This document shows positions 26,684 through 34,946 of a stretch of 64,000 nt of DNA, piece after piece. The stretch covers positions 5,397,501 through 5,461,500 of the forward strand of contig NZ_CP108455.1 of the NCBI RefSeq assembly GCF_036241575.1, in the 5' to 3' direction. A program made the translations under genes and the position numbers. Under the pieces are notes generated by a model. It saw only the letters and a program-made list of their open reading frames with translations. It did no database searches and was not told where the DNA came from. This DNA comes from Streptomyces sp. NBC_01267. Its GTDB lineage: Bacteria > Actinomycetota > Actinomycetes > Streptomycetales > Streptomycetaceae. Positions within the stretch are counted from its first letter, which is position 1. The number at the start of each line of letters is the position of its first letter.

Positions 26684-27591
26684 TCCTCGGTGAAGATCTC
26701 CTCTGCGGTGGCTGCGGTAGCGGCCCGGTTGAGCCACTGGTGCAGGAGCTCGGGGTCGCCGCAGCCGGTGATCTTCTCGCGGATCTCGTCGGTGACGGCG
26801 ATGCCGCGCACCTCCAGGATGAGCAGGAGGCCTTCGACTCGGCCTTCGACTCGGCCTTCGTCCCGGATTTCTTCCGAGATGGATGACGTGTAGAAAGAGA
26901 GGTCCACGGCCACCAGGTTCCTCCATTGTTGTGCGACCGGACGGTTGCCCAGGCCTTGTGTGGTGAGTTCGACGATGGGGGCGGCGATTGCCTCCGGGGT
27001 GTCCCGCAGCGCGCCGGAGAGCGATTTCAGTATGGCACCGACGTCCGGATCACCGGCGTGTGTGATGACGGAGAGGACAGCGAGTGCCAGGTCCTTGCGG
27101 GCCTCGGCGACATCGGTGATGACCGGGATGTTGTGCGGTCCCGCGACGAGTGGATGCAGCGTGAGCACGGGCCATTGGGGCGCGCCGAGGGGCACCGGGC
27201 GTGCGGCCCATTCGGCGGTGGCACGGTCCTGGCAGACGACCAGCAGCGTGGTCGGCAGCCGGTACTTGTTGAGCAGGTAGGAGAAGTAGTACGCCCAGCT
27301 GGCGGGCTTGTCGACGTCCTTCTTGCCCTGGGCCTCGACGGCGAGGAGGAACGGCCCGTCCTCCTCCGTCTCGATACGCAGAAGGGTGTCGACCCGGCGT
27401 TCGAGCGGGTTGGTTTCGGTGAGGTCGTTGGGCAGGACCGTGGCGGAGACGGGCGGCGGGAAGGTGGCTCCTAACACCTCCGAGACACGGGAGAAGAGGC
27501 CCGGGTACTCCTGGAAGACCCGGTGCATTGCCTCATGGGGCGAGCTGACCATGTAGTTCCGTTCATGTGTGTGCGGGTGGTCGTGGTTCAT
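26680..27591 (-). CDS. Rpn/PD-(D/E)XK nuclease-like protein of unknown role
   Basis: 303 residues. The pattern RVDTLLRIETEEDGPFLLAVEAQGKKD resembles the PD-(D/E)XK core of Rpn/transposase-like nucleases (acidic residue, then E-x-Q-x-K). It is followed by WAYYFSYLLNKYRLPTTLLVV. The acidic C-terminal part is helical, with repeated RVEGRVEG. ATG 27591 overlaps the TGA of the upstream helix-turn-helix gene (ATGA), so the two are co-translated. Proteins of this type are abundant in Streptomyces and poorly understood; nuclease function is inference. Confidence 0.7.
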   Translation of the reverse strand: MNHDHPHTHERNYMVSSPHEAMHRVFQEYPGLFSRVSEVLGATFPPPVSATVLPNDLTETNPLERRVDTLLRIETEEDGPFLLAVEAQGKKDVDKPASWAYYFSYLLNKYRLPTTLLVVCQDRATAEWAARPVPLGAPQWPVLTLHPLVAGPHNIPVITDVAEARKDLALAVLSVITHAGDPDVGAILKSLSGALRDTPEAIAAPIVELTTQGLGNRPVAQQWRNLVAVDLSFYTSSISEEIRDEGRVEGRVEGLLLILEVRGIAVTDEIREKITGCGDPELLHQWLNRAATAATAEEIFTED

Positions 27592-28517
27592 GCGGCGGAT
27601 TGCCGCACGTCGGTTCGACAGCTGCGGCACGTGCCTGGCTCCGGGGCCCGGAAGGCGCGGTCGCAGCGGTCGCAGTTCTGGAGCGGGTCCGGGCGCTGTA
27701 CGGAGTCCGGGGCCGCAGGGAGCGGTGGTGGGAGAAGCTCGGTGAGGCGGTGGGCCAGAAGTCCGGCTGGGCGGGTCAGCGGGTCGGGCAGGCCGGTGCT
27801 GAGGGCATGGCTGACGGTCTCGGACCCGACGCCGCGTTCCAGCCAGGCCGCGACGGCCGGGGCGAGGCGGCGCACGTCGTGCGCGGAGAGCAACAGCCGT
27901 GGGTCGTGGCGGCGCAGACCGGCCAGCAGGTCGATGGCCGCACGATGGCGCTCCAGGTCGTGGGCCTGTGGCTGGGGGAGCGACGGGCGAGCGGGAACGG
28001 GGTTGCGTGGCACGGGGGTTCGGTCCGGCTGCGACAGGGGTTCCGGCGGCGGTACGGGTTCCGGCGCGGCGGAGGGCATGGGCGCCTGCGGGCGGGCCGC
28101 GCGGCCGGGCGCGGGCCGCGTGCTGGGCGCCACCGGAGGGAGCGCGACGGCGCCCGGCTGATTGTACGAAACCGTACGGGTGATGACCCGCCCGCTCGGC
28201 AGGCGTTCCCGGGTGCGTTCCAGGTAACCGTGTGCCTCAAGTTCGCGTAACGCGGCGGCGATCCGGGTCTCGCTCTCCGGGTAACGGCCGGCCAGGGCCT
28301 TGATGCCGATCTTGGCTCCGGCGGGCAGCGACTGGATGTGTACGGCCAGCCCGATCGCCAGCAGCGAGAGCTCGCGGTGCTGGGCGAGGTGGTTGCCGAC
28401 GACCGTGTAGCGGCTGGTGTGGTGGGAGTTGATGTGCACGACACCGGATGCCGGTGTGGCACGCCCGCGAACGGGGGACGGGGTGCGCGGGGGAGCGCTA
28501 ATCTGCTGGGTATCCAT
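27588..28517 (-). CDS. Helix-turn-helix protein with C-terminal zinc ribbon
   Basis: 309 residues. The N-terminal winged-helix part (GNHLAQHRELSLLAIGLAVHIQSL, then IAAALRELEAHGYLERTRERL) resembles replication/plasmid-type or GntR-like DNA-binding modules. A long Pro-rich linker follows, and the C-terminus has two CxxC pairs (NCDRCDRA, GTCRSCRTD) that should bind zinc. It is coupled to the Rpn-like gene by a 4-bp overlap. The function is unknown, but a DNA-binding role is likely. Confidence 0.75.
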   Translation of the reverse strand: MDTQQISAPPRTPSPVRGRATPASGVVHINSHHTSRYTVVGNHLAQHRELSLLAIGLAVHIQSLPAGAKIGIKALAGRYPESETRIAAALRELEAHGYLERTRERLPSGRVITRTVSYNQPGAVALPPVAPSTRPAPGRAARPQAPMPSAAPEPVPPPEPLSQPDRTPVPRNPVPARPSLPQPQAHDLERHRAAIDLLAGLRRHDPRLLLSAHDVRRLAPAVAAWLERGVGSETVSHALSTGLPDPLTRPAGLLAHRLTELLPPPLPAAPDSVQRPDPLQNCDRCDRAFRAPEPGTCRSCRTDVRQSAA

Positions 28518-28748
28518 CGGGAAGGTCCGCTTCCTCGGTGGTCAGGCCCTCGTTCGGGATGCCAGTCCCGGCCGGGGGCCGTCGCATGTCTGGGTGGTGG
28601 TCGCCGCGAGCATATGCCCGCCAACCAGTCCCAAACCCAGCGGAATTGGCGAAATTCACCCGTGTGAGTGACGGCGGGTGAGAGTGGTGACGGGCAGGGT
28701 GGGGAAGGTAATTTCCCCGTTTCTTTGAGTCTTTGATGTCGCGCGTCG

Positions 28749-28789
28749 CCGCGTCGCGGTTGACCGGGTCGTGGACGACCGCGACGCGG
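28749..28789 (-). terminator. Hairpin terminator after the ATP-binding protein gene
   Basis: A perfect 12-bp stem (CCGCGTCGCGGT / ACCGCGACGCGG) with a 17-nt loop begins 9 bp beyond the stop codon at 28799. Confidence 0.65.
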
Positions 28790-28798
28790 TGGCGGCGG

Positions 28799-29257
28799 TC
28801 ACCGTGCGAGGTCGATCTCCGCCCAGATCACCTTGCGGGGCACGGGGCCCGGGGTCACACCCCAGCGGTCGGCGAGCGCTTCGACGATCAGCAGCCCCCG
28901 CCCGGACTCGGCGTCGTCGGCGGGGCGGGCCGTACTGCCGGGCACGGTGGGTGGGAGGCGGTCGCCCCGGGTGTCGGTCAGCTCGATCCGCAGTAGCGAG
29001 TCGCCGTGCACGGCGAGGCTCAACTGGAAGCCCCTGCCCCGCACTCGGCCATGGACGGCGGCGTTGGTGGCCAGCTCGGCAACGATGTGCGCGGCCGACT
29101 CCGAAGGCAGCCCCCAGGCCCCCAGATGCGCGGCGGCGAGCAGCCGCGCGAGCCGCGCGCCCCGGCGGGTGGGGGAGAGCAGCACGGTGAACTGCCGGGT
29201 GGAAGCGGAGGGTTCGGTTCGGGTGAGTTCTTGCGTCATGTCACTCAGCGTGGCCAT
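28799..29257 (-). CDS. ATP-binding (anti-sigma/HATPase-like) regulatory protein
   Basis: 152 residues of the small GHKL ATPase type related to anti-sigma kinases such as SpoIIAB. The N box is HIVAELATNAAVHG and the G-box region is ELTDTRGDRLP, with GRGLLIVEALADRWGV as the second glycine motif. ATG 29257 is used; ATG 29239 is an alternative. It is divergent from an XRE-DUF5753 regulator and a DUF397 gene, the trio seen repeatedly in Streptomyces developmental loci. Its partner sigma factor or antagonist is not in the window. Confidence 0.85.
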   Translation of the reverse strand: MATLSDMTQELTRTEPSASTRQFTVLLSPTRRGARLARLLAAAHLGAWGLPSESAAHIVAELATNAAVHGRVRGRGFQLSLAVHGDSLLRIELTDTRGDRLPPTVPGSTARPADDAESGRGLLIVEALADRWGVTPGPVPRKVIWAEIDLAR

Positions 29258-29402
29258 TCCCGCCTACCGTGAACAGTGACACGACGCCTACGTACGGTGA
29301 TTGTCCCGAGCTTGTCCGGTGCTGTCCCGGCTGTCCGGGGTGACGTGCGGGGGACGACCAGGGTTGAGCAAGAACGTCATACACGTCGGAGGCGGGGCAC
29401 GG

Positions 29403-30281
29403 ATGAGCGTGGATGAGGCCGGTACGGAGCGCGGGGACGGCGGCGCGGACGAGCCCGGCTGGGACGTCGATCCTGACGACGAGTCCGGTGTGGCAGTGGT
29501 CGCAGCGGTGGGTCGCCAGATCAAGGCGTGGCGGGAGTCGGTAGGCCTGCGGGCGAGCGAGCTGGGGGGCGCGATCGGGTACGGGGAGGATCTGGTCTAC
29601 AAGGTGGAGGGTGGCAGGCGCATCCCCCGCCCGGAGTTCCTGGACCGGGCGGACGGAGTGCTGGGCGCGGGCGGGAAGATCGCCGCGATGAAGAAGGACG
29701 TGGTCGAGGTCCGCTACCCGAAGAAGATTCGGGATCTGGCCAAGCTTGAGGCGAAGGCCGTCGAGCTTGAGGCGTACCACCACCACAACATCAATGGCTT
29801 GTTGCAGACCGAGGGGCATATGCGGGCCCTGTTCGCATCATGGCTGCCTGCCTACACGCTGGACGAGATGGACCGCGTGGTGGCTGCGCGTATGGCCCGA
29901 CGCGCCATCTTCGACCGGGACCCTCTCCCGTCGCTGAGTTTTGTTCAGGAGGAGGTGACGCTTCGCCGTCCGGTCGGAGGCACAATGGTGCGGCGCCGAC
30001 AACTCGAACGCCTCCTGGAAGTAGGGCAGTTGCGTAATGTGGCGATCCAGGTGATGCCGACCCATTGCGAGGAACACCCCGGGACAGGTGGCCTGATCGA
30101 GGTTCTGAAGTTCCCCGACGGTAGCGCGGTGGGGCGTTCCGAGGGCGCGTTCAGCGGCCGTCCGGTCTCAGACCCGAAGCAGCTCAGGATCCTTGAGTTG
30201 CGCTATGGGATGATCCGGGCCCAGGCTCTCACGCCACGGGAGTCGCTGGCCTTCATCGAGCAACTTCTGGGGGAGACATGA
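29403..30281 (+). CDS. XRE-family regulator with DUF5753 domain
   Basis: 292 residues. The N-terminal helix-turn-helix reads IKAWRESVGLRASELGGAIGYGEDLVYKVEGGRRIP. The C-terminal DUF5753 domain shows the usual signatures LLQTEGHMRALF, LSFVQEEVTLRRPVGG, NVAIQVMP and the ending SLAFIEQLLGE. ATG 29403 follows GGAGG. Its stop overlaps the next gene (ATGA), a DUF397 protein, and such pairs behave like regulator/effector or antitoxin/toxin-like modules in Streptomyces. Confidence 0.93.
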   Translation: MSVDEAGTERGDGGADEPGWDVDPDDESGVAVVAAVGRQIKAWRESVGLRASELGGAIGYGEDLVYKVEGGRRIPRPEFLDRADGVLGAGGKIAAMKKDVVEVRYPKKIRDLAKLEAKAVELEAYHHHNINGLLQTEGHMRALFASWLPAYTLDEMDRVVAARMARRAIFDRDPLPSLSFVQEEVTLRRPVGGTMVRRRQLERLLEVGQLRNVAIQVMPTHCEEHPGTGGLIEVLKFPDGSAVGRSEGAFSGRPVSDPKQLRILELRYGMIRAQALTPRESLAFIEQLLGET

Positions 30282-30487
30282 TCCGCAGGCCCTCTGCCAG
30301 GGACGCTGCCGAGCTGGACTGGTTCAAGAGCAGCTACAGCAGCAGTGGCGACGGCAACGACTGCGTCGAGGTCGCCTCCGCACCCGGCGCGGTCCACGTC
30401 CGCGACTCCAAGAACGTGCCGGGGCCGCAGCTCGGCTTCGCCTCTGACGCGTGGGCGGATTTCGTCGCGTACGTGTCCGCGAGCTGA
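30278..30487 (+). CDS. DUF397-domain small protein
   Basis: 69 residues. The DUF397 hallmarks are visible: WFKSSYSSSGDGNDCVEVA, then VHVRDSK and the end SDAWADFVAYV. The gene overlaps the XRE-DUF5753 gene by 4 bp. The biochemical function of the family is not settled; it modulates its partner regulator and development or antibiotic production. Confidence 0.93.
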   Translation: MIRRPSARDAAELDWFKSSYSSSGDGNDCVEVASAPGAVHVRDSKNVPGPQLGFASDAWADFVAYVSAS

Positions 30488-30558
30488 TCCCGCTGCCGTA
30501 ACCATGCCGAACCCGCCACCGACAAAGTCGGCAGATCATCAGCTACGGACGGCAGGCG

Positions 30559-30586
30559 TCCGTGCCCAGCCGGAGCTGGGCACGGA
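30559..30586. terminator. Hairpin terminator
   Basis: A perfect 12-bp stem (TCCGTGCCCAGC / GCTGGGCACGGA) with a 4-nt loop lies between the convergent DUF397 gene and the I36-type gene. Confidence 0.85.
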
Positions 30587-30591
30587 ACTAC

Positions 30592-30954
30592 TTACTTCCA
30601 GTAGCCGTAGCTGTCACCCAGATCGGGGTTGACCTCGCCGGAGGCGACCTTCTTGCTGTAGCCGTTGCAGATCCAGCTCTGACTGACTGTCCAGTCCTGG
30701 TTGTCCCTGTTCACGATCGAGCGCACCGTGCCCGAGGGGACGCTGTCGCAGGAGTGGATCTGCGGATTCTGGTACGCCTCCATCTGCCCGCCGAAGTTGG
30801 CCTCCGGCCAGAAGCACACCCATCCCGGGTAACAGTCGTCAGGACCACTTTCCTTGGGGGCGCTGGACGCCGGGGCCGCCGCGGTCAGAGCGAGGGCTGC
30901 TGCCGCGCCCGCACCTGCCAGCAAGGACCGTCGTGCGGTGGAAGCGATACGCAT
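30592..30954 (-). CDS. Secreted peptidase inhibitor family I36-like protein
   Basis: 120 residues. The signal peptide has twin Arg-like basic residues (ARRSLLAGAGAAAALALTAA) and an Ala-x-Ala-type cleavage region. The mature part has the I36/beta-gamma-crystallin-like signature CYPGWVCFWPEANFGGQM and four Cys (CYPGWVC, HSCDS, ICNGY) likely forming disulfides. SMPI-type inhibitors block metalloproteases, but many family members have no known target. The gene stands alone and ends at the terminator at 30559-30586. Confidence 0.85.
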   Translation of the reverse strand: MRIASTARRSLLAGAGAAAALALTAAAPASSAPKESGPDDCYPGWVCFWPEANFGGQMEAYQNPQIHSCDSVPSGTVRSIVNRDNQDWTVSQSWICNGYSKKVASGEVNPDLGDSYGYWK

Positions 30955-31264
30955 GAGAACTCCCTCGTCATGACTCCGCCCTGTGCGAAGCCGATCACTC
31001 TAGGGATCTCCTCCATCACCTTGTGTCACGCGCACGGAATCGGCCCTTTGCGGCACGGGGAACAGGCCATCCCACTTGAGCTCGGCATGACACCGAAGAC
31101 GTGGACGAGTTCCATGGCCCGGACGCTGACATCAAAAGATCTTGGCAAAGCTGTTGTGACCCGACTTGCCAGGTCGAGCCGCCGTTCCAAGCGTGGGAGA
31201 CCGGCAGGCAGAACGCGAACACTGATCACGACCTCACGCAGGCCGGCGAGGCTGCGCGAGCCGG
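30955..31264. other. Intergenic region without a recognised gene
   Basis: This 310-bp stretch lies between the I36-like gene and a TetR gene, both on the minus strand. Short frames exist but none shows family motifs. It should contain the I36 promoter. Confidence 0.4.
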
Positions 31265-31960
31265 CTACGACGGCGCCGGACCGGTCGGCCTCTGGTGGGA
31301 GATGATTCCGGTGAGGATGAGGTCGATACCGGCGAGGAACTCCGCCCGGTCGTCGTGATCGCGTAGTTGGTCCGCGACGTTCCGGGTGAACGCGTACTCG
31401 TCGGGGTCGAGGTCTGCCCAGGCGGCCGAGACGGTGTTGAGGAACTCGGTCCGGTTCGTGTCCGGCGGGCAGCCGCGGGCGTTGGCCGCGTTCTGTCCGC
31501 CCACTCCGAGGATGTAGCTCAGCAGCGCGGACGCGGCGGTGAACTGGGCGGTGTGAGGTACTCCGAGCGCCTGGACCTGGCGTCCGAGGTGTTCGAAGAC
31601 CCGCAGCATCGGTGCCTGCGACGGGGCGCCGGCGAGTTGCGTGCCGATCCACGGGTGGGCGTCGATCGCGTCGAACACGCCGAGCGCGAGGGCGCGGATC
31701 GCTTCCTGCGGCGTCGCGTCGGCGGTGTCGGCGGTCGCGGTGCCTGCGATGGCGGCGTCGGTGGCGGCGTTGAGGAGTTCCGTCTTGCCCGTGACGTGCC
31801 AGTAGATCGCGCCGGGGCCGGTGGCGAGACGCTCGGCCAGTGCGCGGAACGTGAGTCCGCCCTCGCCTGCCGTGTCGAGCAGCTCGATCGCGGCCTCGAC
31901 GATGCGCTCCCGGGAGAGCGGTTCCTCCCGTCGCTCCGTGCGACGCGTCCTCGTTGCCAT
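31265..31960 (-). CDS. TetR-family regulator of a TetX-like monooxygenase
   Basis: 231 residues. The helix-turn-helix is GLTFRALAERLATGPGAIYWHVTGKTELLNAATD, close to the TetR class proper, and the C-terminal domain resembles tetracycline repressor-type domains. ATG 31960. It is divergent from an FAD monooxygenase, with three near-identical palindromes in the 142-bp gap, which strongly suggests that it represses both genes and responds to a substrate of the monooxygenase. Confidence 0.93.
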   Translation of the reverse strand: MATRTRRTERREEPLSRERIVEAAIELLDTAGEGGLTFRALAERLATGPGAIYWHVTGKTELLNAATDAAIAGTATADTADATPQEAIRALALGVFDAIDAHPWIGTQLAGAPSQAPMLRVFEHLGRQVQALGVPHTAQFTAASALLSYILGVGGQNAANARGCPPDTNRTEFLNTVSAAWADLDPDEYAFTRNVADQLRDHDDRAEFLAGIDLILTGIISHQRPTGPAPS

Positions 31961-31980
31961 GTACGCATCCTGACACATGT

Positions 31981-32048
31981 CTGGAACCCCGTTCCAGCTT
32001 GACATCTCTGGAATGCCGTTCCAGGCTGGTATTGGAACGGCATTCCAG
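31981..32048. promoter_or_regulatory. Three palindromic TetR operators
   Basis: CTGGAACCCCGTTCCAG (31981-31997), CTGGAATGCCGTTCCAG (32008-32024) and TTGGAACGGCATTCCAG (32032-32048) share 17-bp dyad symmetry. A TTGACA -35-like hexamer (31999-32004) lies between the first two, so binding would block the promoter of the monooxygenase gene. Confidence 0.85.
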
Positions 32049-32102
32049 AGAGGGCCTGCCGGGTGCCCGCCCGGCAGGCGTACGACAGGCAAGGAACCCA
32101 CC

Positions 32103-33215
32103 ATGACCACTGACGTCACGATCATCGGCGCCGGACTCGGCGGACTCGTACTGGCCCGCGTCCTGCACGTCCACGGCATCCCGGCGACGGTCTACGAGGC
32201 GGAGGTCTCTCCGACCGCCCGCTCCCAGGGCGGGATGCTCGACATCCACGAGGACAACGGCCAGCCGGCTCTGCAGGCGGCAGGCTTGACGGACGAGTTC
32301 CGCGGCCTCGTGCTGGAGGGCCGCGAGGCGACTCGGGTCCTCGCCTCGGACGGGACGGTTCTGTTCGACGACGACAGCGAGCGTGGGCGCCCCGAGGTGC
32401 TGCGTGGCGAGCTGCGACGGATCCTGCTCGAATCGCTCCCGGCCGGCACTGTCCGGTGGGGTCACAAGGTCAGCGGCGTCCGTGCTCTCGGCGGCAGCCG
32501 CCACGAGGTGACTTTCGCCGACGGCGCCACTGTCGTCACGAGCCTGCTGGTCGGCGCGGACGGCGCGTGGTCGCGGGTCCGGCCGCTGCTCTCCGGCGCG
32601 ACCCCCGAGTACATCGGCAGGTCGTTCATCGAGACCTACCTGTTCGACAGCGACACCCGGCACCCGGCCGCCGCGAAAGCGGTCGGCGGCGGGGCGATGC
32701 TCGCGCTCGCGCCGGGCAAGGGGATCCAGGCCCACCGGGAGAGCGGTGGGACCCTCCATACCTACGTGGCGCTCTCCAGGCCGCAGGACTGGTTCGCCGG
32801 TATCGATTTCACTGATTCCGCGGCGGCTGCCGCGCGGATCGCGGAGGAGTTCGACGGCTGGGCGCCGGAGCTCACCGCGCTGATCACCGACGGCGAGACC
32901 GCACCGGTCCTGCGCATCCTCAACGCCCTGCCCAACGACCACCGGTGGGACCGGGTGCCGGGGGTGACCCTGCTCGGCGACGCCGCCCACCTCGCGGCCC
33001 CGAACGGCGAGGGCGCCAACCTGGCCATGTACGACGGCGCCGAACTCGGCAAGGCCCTCGCCGCGCACCCCGATGACGTCGAGGCCGCGCTCACCGCGTA
33101 CGAGCAGGCCCTCTTCCCTCGCAGCGCCGAGGCCGCCGCCGACGGCGACGACCTCCACGAGCTGCTCTTCGGCGACGACGCACCCCACGGTGTGGTCACC
33201 ATGTTCAACGGCTGA
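32103..33215 (+). CDS. TetX-like FAD-dependent monooxygenase
   Basis: 370 residues, class A flavin monooxygenase. The FAD motif IIGAGLGGLVLARVLHVHGI is at the N-terminus, followed by the TetX-type motif GGMLDIHEDNGQPALQAAGL. The DG motif is VGADGAWSRVR and the second FAD motif is LLGDAAHLAAPNGEGANLAM. TetX enzymes hydroxylate and inactivate tetracyclines, but many relatives act on other aromatic compounds. ATG 32103 follows AAGGAAC at about 7 nt. The divergent TetR gene and triple operators suggest substrate-induced expression. Confidence 0.9.
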   Translation: MTTDVTIIGAGLGGLVLARVLHVHGIPATVYEAEVSPTARSQGGMLDIHEDNGQPALQAAGLTDEFRGLVLEGREATRVLASDGTVLFDDDSERGRPEVLRGELRRILLESLPAGTVRWGHKVSGVRALGGSRHEVTFADGATVVTSLLVGADGAWSRVRPLLSGATPEYIGRSFIETYLFDSDTRHPAAAKAVGGGAMLALAPGKGIQAHRESGGTLHTYVALSRPQDWFAGIDFTDSAAAAARIAEEFDGWAPELTALITDGETAPVLRILNALPNDHRWDRVPGVTLLGDAAHLAAPNGEGANLAMYDGAELGKALAAHPDDVEAALTAYEQALFPRSAEAAADGDDLHELLFGDDAPHGVVTMFNG

Positions 33216-33274
33216 TCAGCGTGTTCGCCGAACGCGGGTAGCCCCCGCTGCGCACACGACCCTTCGAAGTGCCC

Positions 33275-33305
33275 CGGAGCCGGACCCGCCGGGCTCGTGG
33301 TGGCG
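33275..33305. repeat. 31-bp copy of the pobA FAD-motif DNA (gene remnant)
   Basis: These 31 bases are identical to 40098-40128 inside pobA, where they encode the start of the FAD-binding motif. In the plus frame this site reads GAGPAGLVVAGLLHTARSG, which looks like the beginning of a flavoprotein, but no start, downstream body or complete gene remains. The two copies flank the urease operon. Confidence 0.6.
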
Positions 33306-33352
33306 GGACTCCTCCACACAGCGAGGAGCGGGACTCCTCCGCACAGCGAGGA
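33303..33352. repeat. Duplicated 25-bp hairpin unit downstream of ureD
   Basis: Two adjacent 25-bp copies differing at one base (A/G) each contain CTCCTC and GAGGAG arms. They lie just after the ureD stop at 33355 and probably act as, or derive from, its terminator. Confidence 0.6.
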
Positions 33353-33354
33353 AT

Positions 33355-34290
33355 TCAGGGTTTGCGGAGGTCAGGTGCCGGGTGCCCGGTGAGCAGCCGG
33401 CGGACGGCGTCCCAGGCGGCGCGGAGCGCCTGGGTGATCTCCGGCTGATCGCTGCCGAGCATACGGAGCCAGGCACCGCAGTCACCCGGCAGCACACTCG
33501 CCCCGTGGGGCAGTCCGGCGACGGCGGCGTCGAGGACGTCGGCGATTTCCTGGGCCGGACAGCGATCACTGATCACGAAGAGGGACGAGAGGTGATCGAG
33601 GCCGCTGAAGACAGCAGGGCCGGTGACGCCGCCCCCTTCCCCCGGTGTGAGCCGCAGGGTGTCGACGGCGAGCAGGGTACCGTCCGGCCGCCGGATCTCC
33701 AGATCGCTGGAGAGGACGGTATAGGCGTGCCGCTCGCCCCGGGCGAGCCTGCCGGCCGCCATCGACTCCGAGAAAAGGACAGTGGCCCGTTCGGCCACCT
33801 CCAGCCTCGTCGTCTGGTGGAAGCGTGCGCCGCGGAAGGGAATGATCGGGTCGGGCAGGTACTCCACGTACGCCCCGTCGGCCGCGCTGAGATGGGTGAC
33901 CTGCGTCGCGTAGTTGTCCTCCATGCGGTAGACCTTCGTGGCCGCCTGCGTGGTGAAGTGCGCCTGCGTGTCCGGTCCGCAGTGGAAGTCCTGGCGGTAG
34001 CGGTCGGCCTGGGCGATCCCGCCGCCTGTCGCCATCACGTACGTGAAGGCCATGCCCGGCAGGGCGGGGTCCACGTACAGCGGTCGCATGATCTCCAGCG
34101 GCGCTTTCTGGTAGCGCTGTACCAGCTCCGTGCGCTCGCCCCGCCTCGCGAAGGCGAGGTCGAGGATGCCGACCTTCGCCGGTGCCCCCGCCCCGAGGGT
34201 CACCGGCGCGGAGAAGAGCGTTCGGTACGGCATCGGCAGCCTGGGCAGCTCGTAGTGCGCGGGACTGAGTCTGTCCACGGTGGCCCTCAT
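33355..34290 (-). CDS. ureD: Urease accessory protein UreD
   Basis: 311 residues. The family signature is seen in ERTELVQRYQKAPLEIMRPLY, YVMATGGGIAQADRYR and AHFTTQAATKVYRM. UreD is the scaffold that binds apo-urease and helps UreF and UreG deliver nickel. ATG 34290 lies one base after the ureG stop, so it is the last gene of the operon. The urease operon also contains ureA, B, C, F and G but no recognisable ureE. Confidence 0.95.
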   Translation of the reverse strand: MRATVDRLSPAHYELPRLPMPYRTLFSAPVTLGAGAPAKVGILDLAFARRGERTELVQRYQKAPLEIMRPLYVDPALPGMAFTYVMATGGGIAQADRYRQDFHCGPDTQAHFTTQAATKVYRMEDNYATQVTHLSAADGAYVEYLPDPIIPFRGARFHQTTRLEVAERATVLFSESMAAGRLARGERHAYTVLSSDLEIRRPDGTLLAVDTLRLTPGEGGGVTGPAVFSGLDHLSSLFVISDRCPAQEIADVLDAAVAGLPHGASVLPGDCGAWLRMLGSDQPEITQALRAAWDAVRRLLTGHPAPDLRKP

Positions 34291-34291
34291 C

Positions 34292-34912
34292 TCAGACCAG
34301 CGCGACGCGGCGCGAGTCGATGAAGGCCGCGACCTCGTCGACGCCCTTGCCGGTGAGGCAGTCGGTGAGGACGACGGGACCCTCACCCCGCACCCGGTGG
34401 GCGTCCGACTCCATGACGGTGAGATCGGTACGTACGTACTGGGCGATGTCCATCTTGTTGATGACCAGCAGGTCGGACTCCGTAATGCCCGGCCCTCGCT
34501 TGCGCGGCATCTTCTCGCCCTCGGCGGTGTCGAGGACGAAGATGAAGAGGTCGACGAGCACGGGGCTGAACGTGAGGGTCAGGTTGTCGCCGCCGCTCTC
34601 GTAGAACAGGACGTCGACGTCGGGGAACCGCTCCAGGAGTTCCGCACCGGCGGCAAGGTTCATCGTCGGGTCGTCGCGCACCGCGGTGTGCGGGCAGGCA
34701 CCGGTTTCCACGCCGATGATCCGGTCCGCGTCCAGTACTCCCGCGAGAGTACGGCGGACGTGTTCGGCGTCCTCCTGGGTGTAGATGTCGTTCGTGATCA
34801 CGGCCGGCTGCCGGCCCTGCGCAATCAGGACCGGCACGAGCGCTTCGATGAGGGCCGTCTTGCCCGAGCCGACCGGGCCTCCGACACCGACGCGCAGAAC
34901 GTTGTCTCTCAT
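34292..34912 (-). CDS. ureG: Urease accessory GTPase UreG
   Basis: 206 residues. The P-loop is [14 protein letters not shown], and the conserved metal-binding motif is [14 protein letters not shown] (the Cys-Pro-His of UreG). [13 protein letters not shown] and LVINKMDIA are the remaining G motifs. GTP hydrolysis drives nickel transfer to urease. It starts at ATG 34912 with GAGAG upstream and lies 34 bp after ureF. Without UreE, UreG must obtain nickel from another carrier. Confidence 0.97.
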   Translation of the reverse strand: MRDNVLRVGVGGPVGSGKTALIEALVPVLIAQGRQPAVITNDIYTQEDAEHVRRTLAGVLDADRIIGVETGACPHTAVRDDPTMNLAAGAELLERFPDVDVLFYESGGDNLTLTFSPVLVDLFIFVLDTAEGEKMPRKRGPGITESDLLVINKMDIAQYVRTDLTVMESDAHRVRGEGPVVLTDCLTGKGVDEVAAFIDSRRVALV

Positions 34913-34946
34913 GCTGTCTCTCTTCGGTGGTGTTCGGATACAGGGA

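Noticed and set aside
31026..33188. A 720-codon minus-strand frame spanning a TetR gene and the TetX-like gene
   Set aside because: It runs through the operator region and two well-supported genes in other frames; composition bias only.
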